From Formosa undariae (GTDB lineage: Bacteria > Bacteroidota > Bacteroidia > Flavobacteriales > Flavobacteriaceae), in contig NZ_JBHMEZ010000013.1 of NCBI RefSeq assembly GCF_042427615.1, forward strand, positions 186,001 to 250,000: a DNA stretch of 64,000 nucleotides, read 5' to 3'. The position numbers were made by a program, and so were the translations under genes. Under the pieces are notes generated by a model. That model worked only from the letters and a program-made list of their open reading frames with translations, made no database searches and was not told the origin of the DNA. This document shows positions 1-8,074 of the stretch, in pieces; positions within the stretch are counted from its first letter, which is position 1; the number at the start of each line of letters is the position of its first letter.

Positions 1-147
1 ACAACAAATCCTGTCCCCTTAATTTTAATCGATAATGATTTAAAACAAATTAAAGATGGTGTTTTAGGTGATATGGCTCCTACTATTTTAAAATTAATTG
101 GAGTAGAACAGCCAAAAGCAATGACTAGACACTCGTTAATTGATTAA
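1..147 (+). CDS. gpmI: 2,3-bisphosphoglycerate-independent phosphoglycerate mutase, C-terminal end (partial)
   Basis: The window opens inside a reading frame whose last 48 residues are visible. They include TTNPVPLIL, an aspartate-rich turn, GVLGDMAPTILKL and MTRHSLID before the TAA stop. This is the usual C-terminus of the cofactor-independent phosphoglycerate mutase of glycolysis (alkaline phosphatase superfamily), where the GDxAPT segment is highly conserved. The 5' part lies outside the window, so length and start cannot be judged. Family assignment rests on this tail only, but the tail is characteristic. Confidence 0.85.
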   Translation, partial: TTNPVPLILIDNDLKQIKDGVLGDMAPTILKLIGVEQPKAMTRHSLID

Positions 148-172
148 TTTTTTTGAATACTAAACTTACTGA

Positions 173-589
173 ATGATTTTTCAAGATAAACTAATTCTTG
201 CCATAGACTTCGATGGTACTGTTGTCGAAGATGCATACCCGAAGATAGGGAAACCAAAAACATTTGCTTTTGAAACGCTTAAGCGTCTTCAGAAAGACGG
301 ACATCGCCTTATATTATGGACCTACCGCAGTGGGAAACCTTTAGAAGAAGCTGTCGCTTTTTGCAAAGTAAATGGAATAGATTTTTATGCAGTAAATAGC
401 AGTTTTCCTGAAGAAAATTATGATGAATCAAAAAGTAGAAAAATAAATGCCGATATTTTTATCGACGATAGAAATATAGGTGGATTTATAGGATGGGGAG
501 AAATATATCAATTATTATCCGATCCTGAATTTGACCCTAATAAAATAGAAAAAAAGAAAGGCTTTTTCGCTTCTCTTTTCAATAAATAA
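173..589 (+). CDS. small HAD-superfamily hydrolase (BT0820-like)
   Basis: A 138-residue protein with the HAD motifs: DFDGT near residue 13 (nucleophile aspartate and acid/base aspartate), a motif II threonine in LWTYRSG near residue 49, and the acidic IDDRN near residue 97. It has no obvious cap domain, so it is a minimal HAD similar to the small Bacteroides BT0820-type proteins. The substrate cannot be read from sequence. It begins 25 bp after the gpmI stop and is followed directly by a strong terminator, so it probably ends the gpmI transcript. The C-terminus is lysine-rich (KIEKKKGF). Confidence 0.75.
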   Translation: MIFQDKLILAIDFDGTVVEDAYPKIGKPKTFAFETLKRLQKDGHRLILWTYRSGKPLEEAVAFCKVNGIDFYAVNSSFPEENYDESKSRKINADIFIDDRNIGGFIGWGEIYQLLSDPEFDPNKIEKKKGFFASLFNK

Positions 590-610
590 TTAGTGTCTCA
601 TTAACTATAA

Positions 611-663
611 AATACTCTCAATCTCTAGGATGCTTATACTAAAGATTGAGAGTATTTTTTTTT
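611..663 (+). terminator. intrinsic terminator after the HAD gene
   Basis: A perfect 14-bp inverted repeat (611-624 with 643-656; arm AATACTCTCAATCT) encloses an 18-nt loop and runs into eight T residues. It closes the gpmI/HAD unit before the map promoter. Confidence 0.9.
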
Positions 664-834
664 CAAAAGCCCCACTCCTTACAACGCTATATTTTAAAAT
701 TAATAGTCATACTGCTATAAATAAACAGCAGAAAAATGGATTGCTTTTTAATGCATCTAATAAAAAGAAATTCTAGACATAATTAAAGCTTAGAAGTCCT
801 ACTCTATTACACAGATAAACTAGGTATTTTTAAG

Positions 835-842
835 TATCTTTG
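835..842 (+). promoter_or_regulatory. candidate -7 promoter element (TATCTTTG) for map
   Basis: TATCTTTG matches the Bacteroidota -7 consensus TAnnTTTG and lies 17 nt before the map ATG, giving a short leader. I see no clear TTG at -33, so this is a motif match only. Confidence 0.5.
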
Positions 843-859
843 CACCTTATTTTATTGAC

Positions 860-1678
860 ATGATTATAGTAAAAACAAGAGAAGAAATAGAATTAATGCG
901 CGAAAGTGCACTAATCGTATCTAAAACATTAGGTGAATTAGCGAAAGCATTAAAACCTGGTGTAACGACTTTAGAACTAGATAAACTTGCAGAAACTTTT
1001 ATAAGAGATCACGGTGCTTATCCTGGGTTTTTAGGAATGTACGATTTCCCGAACTCACTTTGTATGAGTCCGAATAATCAAGTCGTACACGGTATTCCAA
1101 ATAATAAACCTTTAGAAGAAGGAGATATTATTTCTATTGATTGTGGTGCGCTTAAAAACGACTTCTACGGAGATCATGCTTATACATTTGCTATAGGTGA
1201 AATCGCTCCCGAAACTCAAAAATTACTTGATATTACAAGAGAATCTATCTACGTGGGTTTACGAGAATTTAAAGTTGGAAATCGCGTTGGAGATGTAGGT
1301 TATGCGATTCAGAATTTCTGTGAAGGTCATGGTTATGGTGTTGTAAGAGAACTTGTAGGTCACGGTGTAGGTCGCGATATGCATGAAGATCCCGAAATGC
1401 CAAACTACGGAAGACGTGGTCGTGGAAAGAAATTTGTTGAAGGGATGGTTGTGGCCATAGAACCTATGATAAATTTAGGAACACAACGTATAAAACAACA
1501 CAGTGATGGTTGGACTATTACAACATTAGACAATAAACCTAGTGCTCATTTTGAACACGATGTGGCTATTGTAGATGGTAAAGCAGAATTACTTTCAACC
1601 TTTGCTTATGTACATCAAGCTTTAGGAATTGAAACTAATGAAGAAGACGAGTTTAGACAAACGCCGTTTGTACTTTAA
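860..1678 (+). CDS. map: type I methionine aminopeptidase
   Basis: This enzyme removes the initiator methionine from nascent cytosolic proteins. The 272-residue protein has the pita-bread fold signatures: HGIPN near residue 80, a metal-ligand segment DCGALKNDFYGD near 95-106, GHGVGRDMHEDP near 169-180, AIEPMINLG near 202, and the final FEHDVAIV. It is slightly longer than the ~250-residue core because of an acidic tail. The stop shares one base with the next ATG (TAATG), so the following methyltransferase is translationally coupled. The start follows a TAnnTTTG promoter motif. Confidence 0.95.
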   Translation: MIIVKTREEIELMRESALIVSKTLGELAKALKPGVTTLELDKLAETFIRDHGAYPGFLGMYDFPNSLCMSPNNQVVHGIPNNKPLEEGDIISIDCGALKNDFYGDHAYTFAIGEIAPETQKLLDITRESIYVGLREFKVGNRVGDVGYAIQNFCEGHGYGVVRELVGHGVGRDMHEDPEMPNYGRRGRGKKFVEGMVVAIEPMINLGTQRIKQHSDGWTITTLDNKPSAHFEHDVAIVDGKAELLSTFAYVHQALGIETNEEDEFRQTPFVL

Positions 1679-2442
1679 TGAAAAAAGCTTTTAAGTTCGT
1701 TTTAAACACAATTCCTAGACCCATACTTATTCGCTTAAGTTATTTGGCACGTCCCATTATGGCAAGTGCTCTTAAAGGATCCACTTACACAGACCCTATA
1801 GACGGGAAAAGTTTTAAATCGTTTTTACCTTATGGTTACGGTACACAACGTAATAACGTATTATCACCTTCTACGCTATCTCTAGAACGTCATAGATTAT
1901 TATGGCTGTACCTTAAAAATGAAACTGACTTTTTTACAACATCAAAAAAAGTACTTCATTTTGCGCCAGAACAAGCCTTTTACAAACGCTTTAGAGCGCT
2001 TAAAAATTTAGACTATACAACAACAGATTTATTGTCGCCTTTAGCCGATGTTAAGGCAGATATCTGTAATTTACCTTTTAAAGATAATAGTTTCGATATT
2101 ATCCTATGTAATCATGTTTTAGAGCATATCCCGGACGATACTAAAGCCATGCAAGAATTATATCGCGTACTAAAACCTGGAGGAATGGGCGTACTGCAAA
2201 TCCCTCAAGACTTATCTAGGACACTTACTTTTGAAGACGACTCGATAACAGATAAAAAGGAACGTGCTAAAATATTTGGTCAATATGACCATGTGCGCAT
2301 TTATGGACAGGATTACTTTGATAAATTACGTTCTATCGGATTTAAAGTTGAAGAAGTAGATTACACAAAAACACTATCCGAAGACGATATCACTAGATTT
2401 TGTCTCGCTAAAGGAGAAGTAATTCCTGTTGTTTATAAATAA
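1678..2442 (+). CDS. class I SAM-dependent methyltransferase
   Basis: A 254-residue protein with a class I methyltransferase core in its second half: VLHFAPE (motif I region) near residue 92, ADICNLPFKDNSFDIILCNHVLEHI near 124-152, and the post-motif VLKPGGMGVLQIP. The N-terminal ~40 residues are basic and partly hydrophobic. The fold is clear but the substrate is not. The family often acts on small molecules or lipids, and nothing here decides between them. The ATG overlaps the map stop by one base, and a DUF423 membrane protein follows 15 bp downstream, so the three probably form one operon. Confidence 0.8.
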   Translation: MKKAFKFVLNTIPRPILIRLSYLARPIMASALKGSTYTDPIDGKSFKSFLPYGYGTQRNNVLSPSTLSLERHRLLWLYLKNETDFFTTSKKVLHFAPEQAFYKRFRALKNLDYTTTDLLSPLADVKADICNLPFKDNSFDIILCNHVLEHIPDDTKAMQELYRVLKPGGMGVLQIPQDLSRTLTFEDDSITDKKERAKIFGQYDHVRIYGQDYFDKLRSIGFKVEEVDYTKTLSEDDITRFCLAKGEVIPVVYK

Positions 2443-2457
2443 GTAACATTAATACTC

Positions 2458-2829
2458 ATGACATCACAAACTATTATAGCTACAGGAGCATTATTCGGTA
2501 TGTTATCTGTTATTTTCGGAGCTTTCGGAGCGCATGCCTTAAAGAAGATTCTATCACCAGATCAACTACAGAGTTTTGAGGTTGGTGTTAAATACCAAAT
2601 GTATCATGCTATTGTATTGTTAATCCTTGGTTTTAGTAAAACCGACACCCTTTCTCCGGCTATATATTGGTGTTTCACCGTTGGAATTATACTATTTTCC
2701 TTCAGTATATACGGATTGGTATTATCAGATGCTAAAGGAAAAAAGTTGAGATTTCTTGGTCCCATAACTCCAATAGGCGGGTTATTTTTGGTTAGCGGAT
2801 GGTTCTTACTTTTACTTCACGTAATCTAA
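2458..2829 (+). CDS. DUF423 family small membrane protein
   Basis: A 123-residue protein with four hydrophobic segments. The N-terminal pattern of the DUF423/YwdK-like family is visible: GALFGMLSVIFGAFGAHALK, then YQMYHAIVLL. The C-terminus holds GPITPIGG and a last membrane helix. These are inner-membrane proteins of unknown function. It is the last gene of the map unit and converges with apbE, with only 16 bp between stop codons and no clear terminator. Confidence 0.85.
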   Translation: MTSQTIIATGALFGMLSVIFGAFGAHALKKILSPDQLQSFEVGVKYQMYHAIVLLILGFSKTDTLSPAIYWCFTVGIILFSFSIYGLVLSDAKGKKLRFLGPITPIGGLFLVSGWFLLLLHVI

Positions 2830-2845
2830 AAAACACACTTTAAAA

Positions 2846-3829
2846 CTATTTAGGAAAACCATTCAAAGACAGGGTTTCTAATTCCTGATTCTTATTTTCA
2901 AAAATCAAGAAAACTTTAAGCTCAGGGTGCTTCTCTAAAAGCAATTTTACGTCATCAATCCCCATCGCCTTAAAAGCTGTAGCATATGCATCAGCAATCA
3001 TACAGTTTTCTGCAATAACGGAAATACTCAATAGATTCGTTTTACTTGGATATCCGGTATGCGCATCTATAATATGAGAATATTTATTTCCCTCTAAATC
3101 TACCTTAAATTTTCGGTAAGTTCCAGATGTCGCCATAGATTCGTCTTGTAATTCAATGGCACGAAGTAAAGACTGTGAACCATCGAAATGAGGCATTTCT
3201 ACACCAACTTTCCATGGATTATCTTTTTCCATATTAATACCCCTAGTTCGGATTTCCCCACCTATTTCTACCAAGTAATTTGTGATATTCTGTGACTCTA
3301 AATAACGACCAATAACATCTACGCCATACCCTTTAGCTATAGCATTAAAATCAATATAAGTATTTGGGTCTTGTTTAATAATTTCATGAATACTTCTTCG
3401 CACTTTATCCAAACCAACACTAAGCATTAAACTATCTATTTTAAGACTATCTAAACCTATTATTTCTTTCTCTGGACCAAAGTTCCATGCATTCACTAAA
3501 ACCCCAATTGTAGGATCGAAAGCCCCATTAGTAGACTTGTAAACCGACTTTGATGCATCAAAGACATAAGCAAAATGCTCATCGATGGTAAAGGTTTCAT
3601 TTCTATTCAATTTTGAAATATCAGAATCCGGAATATACGTGGACATCGAATGATTTATAACTGCAAATAAGCTATCAAACTGTGTTTGAAAATTAGCACC
3701 ATCTTCAGAAAAATATTGCACAGCATAAGACGTTCCAAATACAGGTCCTGATAATTTTACGTGCTCTTTATCGCCGTTACATGCCGTAACAAAAAGTACG
3801 ACTAGAGAAATTATTAAAAATTGTTTCAT
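2846..3829 (-). CDS. apbE: FAD:protein FMN transferase, lipoprotein
   Basis: ApbE attaches FMN through a phosphoester bond to threonine in flavinylated subunits such as NqrB and NqrC. The 327-residue protein starts with a lipoprotein signal (lipobox VTAC, cysteine at 17), placing it outside the inner membrane where those flavin sites are. Family segments are visible: MSTYIPDSDISKLN, GAFDPTIGVLVNAWNFG, the DFNAIAKGYGVD block near residue 175, GGEIRTRG, YSHIIDAHTGYP and the metal-binding DAYATA near 288. It directly abuts the small gene upstream and lies just beyond the nqr operon on the same strand, fitting an NQR maturation role. Confidence 0.93.
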   Translation of the reverse strand: MKQFLIISLVVLFVTACNGDKEHVKLSGPVFGTSYAVQYFSEDGANFQTQFDSLFAVINHSMSTYIPDSDISKLNRNETFTIDEHFAYVFDASKSVYKSTNGAFDPTIGVLVNAWNFGPEKEIIGLDSLKIDSLMLSVGLDKVRRSIHEIIKQDPNTYIDFNAIAKGYGVDVIGRYLESQNITNYLVEIGGEIRTRGINMEKDNPWKVGVEMPHFDGSQSLLRAIELQDESMATSGTYRKFKVDLEGNKYSHIIDAHTGYPSKTNLLSISVIAENCMIADAYATAFKAMGIDDVKLLLEKHPELKVFLIFENKNQELETLSLNGFPK

Positions 3830-4207
3830 TTAATTTAGATGAGTTTCTATAAGTTGAATACCGTTATATTCAATTAAATATTCTTCATTAAGATAAATAG
3901 GAAGCTCTTCCCCTTTCGGATTACCTAACCCAACACCTGCATAAAGAACTTTAGCAGCGTTAGAACGTGCATGATCTTTAAACGTTTCCATCCAAATAAC
4001 ATCATAATTATTAGGATTCTCAGGAAGTATCACAGCTTTTACACAAACAAAGAAATATTGTGCATTCTTATCGATACAGACAAATTGTGGATGTCGTTTT
4101 AGCTCACTATTAATAGCAACAAATTCGAATCCCCGTTGTTCCAAATCTTTACCAACGTGGTTCATAGCTAAATTATGTAACTCTTGTTTAGAAAGGGCTT
4201 TACTCAT
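3830..4207 (-). CDS. small conserved protein between nqr operon and apbE (unknown function)
   Basis: A 125-residue soluble protein without signal peptide or membrane segment. It has a possible restriction-endonuclease-like or swapped alpha/beta appearance (FVCIDKNAQYFFVCVKAV, then a WMETFKDHAR helix), but I cannot assign a fold with confidence. Its TAA stop is immediately followed by the apbE ATG with no gap, so the two are almost certainly cotranscribed. This location next to apbE and downstream of nqrF suggests a link to NQR. That link is contextual only. A TAATTTTG motif at 4212-4219 lies so close to the ATG that transcription from it would be nearly leaderless. Confidence 0.7.
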   Translation of the reverse strand: MSKALSKQELHNLAMNHVGKDLEQRGFEFVAINSELKRHPQFVCIDKNAQYFFVCVKAVILPENPNNYDVIWMETFKDHARSNAAKVLYAGVGLGNPKGEELPIYLNEEYLIEYNGIQLIETHLN

Positions 4208-4211
4208 ATCA

Positions 4212-4238
4212 CAAAATTACGATATATAAATGTTTCAA
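4212..4238 (-). promoter_or_regulatory. possible promoter for the small gene/apbE pair
   Basis: On the minus strand TAATTTTG (4219 to 4212) matches TAnnTTTG, with a TTG 16 nt upstream. The predicted start would fall almost on the ATG at 4207, so either the message is leaderless or the match is chance in AT-rich DNA. Confidence 0.35.
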
Positions 4239-4537
4239 ACTATAATTATAAATTACAATTTCGCCTCTAACCCCGAATTTTAGGATTGATTAGTTGTCAA
4301 ATCAAGAATAGCAACAACAAAAGATGATTTTACATGAAATTTGATACATCTAACAACCGAATTCATGAATGCACTTAACTACAAGACTGTTGCAAATAAA
4401 CTGCTTTGAGACCTCTTTGGGGAATCCAACACGAACAATTTGATAGAATATAAGACAAATACATTAAAAGACAATTGATGGTTGTAAAGGCTACACTATA
4501 AAATGAACATTATAACTTTAAAATTTTATTATACGAC
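4239..4537. other. gene-free stretch between nqr terminator and the apbE pair
   Basis: I see no intact gene. On the plus strand a short frame from about 4364 (MNALNYKTVANKLL) is stopped by TGA and continues in frame for about 20 more codons. It looks like a possible vestige of coding sequence, but it matches nothing I can name. With the adjoining terminator and promoter region, the whole gap is about 380 bp. Confidence 0.4.
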
Positions 4538-4566
4538 AAAAAAAAAACCGACTCTTTCGAGTCGGT
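4538..4566 (-). terminator. intrinsic terminator of the nqr operon
   Basis: A perfect 8-bp GC-rich inverted repeat (4547-4554 with 4559-4566, ACCGACTC/GAGTCGGT, TTTC loop) is followed on the minus strand by about ten U residues (A-tract 4538-4547 on plus). It lies 22 bp after nqrF and separates nqr from the small gene and apbE. Confidence 0.92.
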
Positions 4567-4588
4567 TGTATATTTATGAAGAGATCTA

Positions 4589-5905
4589 TTAACCTCCAAA
4601 ATCATCAAATCTAATATTTTCGTCATCAAGACCAAAATCTTCACCCATTTTCTGAACGGCTTTGTTCATTAAAGGAGGACCACAGAAATATAATTCTAAA
4701 TCTTCTGGTGCATCATGTTTAGATAAATACTGATCTATTACCACTTGGTGAATAAATCCTGTAAATCCATCTCCATTTACATCGTCGATATCTGCTTTAA
4801 CTTTCCAGTTATCCGCTTCTGTTGGATCAGATAATGCGATAAAGAATTTAAAGTTTGGAAAATCTTGCTCTAAAGCTCTAAAGTAATGGATGTAGAATAA
4901 TTCTGCTTTAGAACGTCCACCGTACCAATATGTTACTTTTCTTCCAGTTTTTAAAGTTCTGAATAAGTGATAAATATGAGAACGCATTGGCGCCATACCT
5001 GCTCCACCACCAACATAAAGCATTTCTGCTTCAGATTCGTTGATAAAGAATTCACCGTAAGGCCCAGAAATAGTTACTTTATCTCCAACTTTTTGGTTAA
5101 ATATATAAGATGAAGCTACACCTGGATTTACATCCATCCAGCCACCTTTGGCACGATCAAAAGGAGGTGTTGCTACACGTACATTAAGCATGATTTTACG
5201 TCCTTCTGCAGGGTAAGAAGCCATTGAATAAGCTCTTTCCACAAGTTCGTTATTTTTCATAACTAACGGTCTTAAACCAAACTTGTCCCAATCTGCTTCA
5301 AACTTATCTGGCTCTCCTGGGTGATCTCCTGGGTGTGCACTAACATCCATTTCTGAATATTTAATTTCACAGTTAGGGATTTCAATTTGGATATATCCAC
5401 CAGCTTTGTAATTCATATCCTCAGGGATTTCAACTACAAATTCTTTAATAAATGTGGCTACGTTATAGTTTGATACTACAGTCGCTTCCCATTTTTTAAT
5501 TCCGAAAATTTCTTCTGGAATTGTAATTTCCATGTCTTGTTTCACTTTCACCTGACAAGATAAACGCGCACCATGTGCTAATTCTTTTCTTGAGAAGTGA
5601 GGTGTTTCAGTAGGTAAGGCTTCACCTCCACCAGACATTACGTGACACTCACATTGTATACAAGTTCCACCTCCACCACAAGCTGATGGTAAGAATATTT
5701 TTTGAGCTCCTAAAGTAGATAATAAACTACCTCCAGAACCTACTTCAATTTCTCGTTCACCATTAATTGTGATCTTTACTGGACCTGATGGTGATAATTT
5801 TTGTTTAACAAACAATAATAAACTTACTAGAACTAAAGTAATAATTAAAAAAGCTACTACTGTTGCGATTATTGTTCCTGTTGTACTTGCTAATAAAATC
5901 GTCAT
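4589..5905 (-). CDS. nqrF: Na+-translocating NADH:quinone reductase subunit F
   Basis: NqrF is the NADH-oxidising entry subunit of the Na+ pump. The 438-residue protein has an N-terminal membrane anchor (residues 10-33). A plant-type 2Fe-2S ferredoxin domain follows with Cys76, Cys82, Cys85 and Cys117 as cluster ligands. Then comes a ferredoxin-reductase module: FAD-binding RAYSMASYP near 223, NAD-binding GGGAGMAPMRSH near 300, and the C-terminal FDDFGG. All key residues are present and the length is slightly above the enterobacterial norm. It is the last gene of nqrABCDEF, 6 bp after nqrE, and is followed by a strong terminator. Confidence 0.97.
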   Translation of the reverse strand: MTILLASTTGTIIATVVAFLIITLVLVSLLLFVKQKLSPSGPVKITINGEREIEVGSGGSLLSTLGAQKIFLPSACGGGGTCIQCECHVMSGGGEALPTETPHFSRKELAHGARLSCQVKVKQDMEITIPEEIFGIKKWEATVVSNYNVATFIKEFVVEIPEDMNYKAGGYIQIEIPNCEIKYSEMDVSAHPGDHPGEPDKFEADWDKFGLRPLVMKNNELVERAYSMASYPAEGRKIMLNVRVATPPFDRAKGGWMDVNPGVASSYIFNQKVGDKVTISGPYGEFFINESEAEMLYVGGGAGMAPMRSHIYHLFRTLKTGRKVTYWYGGRSKAELFYIHYFRALEQDFPNFKFFIALSDPTEADNWKVKADIDDVNGDGFTGFIHQVVIDQYLSKHDAPEDLELYFCGPPLMNKAVQKMGEDFGLDDENIRFDDFGG

Positions 5906-5911
5906 AATCCC

Positions 5912-6628
5912 TTAGTTGATTTCTTTTGTATTATTCGCTAACTCTTTTACGTTGTCTGCTGCAGGAGTTTCCACTTTTACAGTTTTTTCCACTTTAGCAC
6001 CTTCTTCGTCACCTCCAGTTAACATTCCACCAAAACTCATAAATCCGATGGCCATTAATCCAGTAATAATAAACGTAATTCCTAATCCTCTTAATGCTGG
6101 TGGTACATTAGAATATCTAATTTTCTCACGAATAGCAGCAATTGCTAAAATCGCTAAAAACCATCCAATTCCTGAACCAACACCATATGTTGTTGCTAAT
6201 CCTAAAGTAGGAATCTCACGAGATTGCATAAATAAAGAACCTCCTAAAATCGCACAGTTTACAGCAATAAGTGGTAAGAAAATACCTAATGAATTATATA
6301 ACGACGGAGAAAATTTCTCTACAATTATTTCTACCAACTGAACCATTGTTGCAATAGTAGCAATGAATAAAATAAATGATAAGAAACTTAAATCGTAATC
6401 TGCATATTCTGCTCCTAACCATTTTAAGGCTCCTGGCTGAAGAATATACTGATCTAATAACCAGTTTAAAGGCACAGTAATAGCAAGTACAAATATAACC
6501 GCGGCACCTAGACCTACGGCTGTACTTACTTTTTTAGATACAGCCAAGTAAGAACACATTCCTAAGAATGTTGCAAATACCATGTTATCTATAAATATTG
6601 ATTTGAAAAATAATTCTATATGTTCCAT
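5912..6628 (-). CDS. nqrE: Na+-translocating NADH:quinone reductase subunit E, C-terminally extended
   Basis: An integral membrane subunit of the pump, one of the pseudo-symmetric pair NqrD/NqrE. Six hydrophobic segments occupy residues ~10-205, with the family stretches NMVFATFLGMCSYLAVSKK and NCAILGGSLFMQSRE; the conserved cysteines for the membrane iron site lie in CSYLA and NCAILGG. The protein is 238 residues, whereas the family is usually about 200. The extra C-terminal ~32 residues are charged and repetitive (KVEKTVKVETPAADNVK) and probably form a flexible tail. The gene sits 40 bp after nqrD and 6 bp before nqrF. Confidence 0.95.
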   Translation of the reverse strand: MEHIELFFKSIFIDNMVFATFLGMCSYLAVSKKVSTAVGLGAAVIFVLAITVPLNWLLDQYILQPGALKWLGAEYADYDLSFLSFILFIATIATMVQLVEIIVEKFSPSLYNSLGIFLPLIAVNCAILGGSLFMQSREIPTLGLATTYGVGSGIGWFLAILAIAAIREKIRYSNVPPALRGLGITFIITGLMAIGFMSFGGMLTGGDEEGAKVEKTVKVETPAADNVKELANNTKEIN

Positions 6629-6668
6629 ATTCTTATAAGATTTCAGTTAAGTAAAAAACCTATACTGA

Positions 6669-7316
6669 TTAATGATCTTCTACTAATGATTTATTTCTAC
6701 TACGTTGTACCCATATGATAATCCCAACAACAATTAAGGCCATTGGAGATAACAACATAAATCCGTTGTTTTCGTAACCTATAGCATATAAACCTGTTTT
6801 TTCGATTGGATCTCCAAGTACTTTAAATCCTAGTAATGTACCAGAACCTAATAACTCTCTAAAGAAACCTACGATAATAAGAATTAAACCGTAACCAGCA
6901 GCATTACCAATACCATCTAAGAATGATCTCCAAGGTCCGTTTGCCAAAGCGAAAGCTTCAAAACGCCCCATGATAATACAGTTGGTAATAATTAAACCTA
7001 CGAATACAGAAAGTGTTTTACTTAACTCGTAAGAAAACGCTTTTAAAACCTGATCTACAATAATTACTAAGGCAGCTACAACAACTAACTGCACGATAAT
7101 TCTAATTTTTGAAGGAATAATATTTCTCATTAAAGAGATCACAACATTCCCTATTCCTAGCACAGCCATTACCGACACAGCCATTACAATAGATGCTTTT
7201 AATTGCGCCGTAATTGCTAAAGCAGAACATATACCTAATACCTGAATGGTAATCGGGTTATTATCCGCTAACGGATCGGTGATTAATTTTGTGTCTTTTT
7301 TTGATAAAAGTGCCAT
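6669..7316 (-). CDS. nqrD: Na+-translocating NADH:quinone reductase subunit D
   Basis: A membrane subunit of 215 residues, homologous to NqrE, with six transmembrane segments. Diagnostic stretches are LLSKKD near the start, DPLADNNPITIQVLGICSAL near residues 15-35, LIITNCIIMGRFEAFA near 108-123 (conserved cysteine) and GPWRSFLDGIGNAAGYG. It begins 3 bp after the nqrC stop, within the operon. Confidence 0.96.
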   Translation of the reverse strand: MALLSKKDTKLITDPLADNNPITIQVLGICSALAITAQLKASIVMAVSVMAVLGIGNVVISLMRNIIPSKIRIIVQLVVVAALVIIVDQVLKAFSYELSKTLSVFVGLIITNCIIMGRFEAFALANGPWRSFLDGIGNAAGYGLILIIVGFFRELLGSGTLLGFKVLGDPIEKTGLYAIGYENNGFMLLSPMALIVVGIIIWVQRSRNKSLVEDH

Positions 7317-7319
7317 AAA

Positions 7320-8072
7320 TTAATTATTTTTTAAGTTATCGAAATAAGGCTTGTAAAGTTTTAAATCACTTTTAATCATTGCTGTTACCCCATCACCTGT
7401 AATAGTAGCACCCGCAATTGCATCAACCTCATTATCTGTTTTATCTTCGTTTTTTGGATCGGCATTACTTTTAGATACTGTGATACCTTTAAAGTTACCA
7501 GCATCATCTAATAAATGCTCACCGATAAAGTCGTCCATAAAGAAACGTTCTTTAATGTTAGCACCTAAACCAGGAGTTTCCCCTTTATGGTCGAAATACG
7601 CACCTTGAACAATCATATCTTTATCTACAGAAACATATCCCCAAATGGCATCCCATAAACCTTTACCGTAAATTGGAATAACATAGAATGTTGAACCATC
7701 CTTTTCTCCAACAAAAATTGGTAAACGTCTTTTTGAAACATCACTTCTAGAAGCTGCTTTTTCCTTTTTAATATCCATTAAATACGCTTCAGGATCTTCT
7801 GAAGTTTCTCCATCTTGAATTACGATCTGCTTGGTAATGTATTTTTCAAATAATTCAGGAGCATCTGTTGTCGAAACAAAAACAGCACTTCCATCTGTAT
7901 TATCATTTACACCCATAGCATACAAAATATTTTGTTGCTTTTCGATACGTTGATTTTCAGCAATTCTTGGCTTTAGTGAAGATGCTGTAAAGGCTAATAA
8001 AGCACCTACAACAAATACCATCACTATAGCAAATATAATAGTGTATGAATTTTTATCTGTTCTATTTTCCAT
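7320..8072 (-). CDS. nqrC: Na+-translocating NADH:quinone reductase subunit C (FMN-carrying)
   Basis: NqrC holds covalently bound FMN on the periplasmic side. The 250-residue protein has one N-terminal transmembrane helix (11-31) and an FMN-binding domain ending in DAIAGATITGDGVTA. The threonine near position 223 is the expected flavinylation site. Here the motif reads AGAT rather than the more usual SGAT. An upstream GKGLWDAIWGY stretch is also typical. It starts 2 bp from the nqrB stop. The flavin would be added by the ApbE encoded nearby. Confidence 0.95.
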   Translation of the reverse strand: MENRTDKNSYTIIFAIVMVFVVGALLAFTASSLKPRIAENQRIEKQQNILYAMGVNDNTDGSAVFVSTTDAPELFEKYITKQIVIQDGETSEDPEAYLMDIKKEKAASRSDVSKRRLPIFVGEKDGSTFYVIPIYGKGLWDAIWGYVSVDKDMIVQGAYFDHKGETPGLGANIKERFFMDDFIGEHLLDDAGNFKGITVSKSNADPKNEDKTDNEVDAIAGATITGDGVTAMIKSDLKLYKPYFDNLKNN

Positions 8073-8074
8073 TG

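Noticed and set aside
4364..4480. Broken plus-strand frame in the nqr/apbE gap
   Set aside because: The reading looks protein-like for about 35 codons across a TGA, but nothing identifies it. Too short to call a pseudogene.
5916..6341. 141-codon plus-strand ORF inside nqrE
   Set aside because: It is the antisense shadow of a well-supported subunit gene, with serine/proline-rich composition and no start signal.
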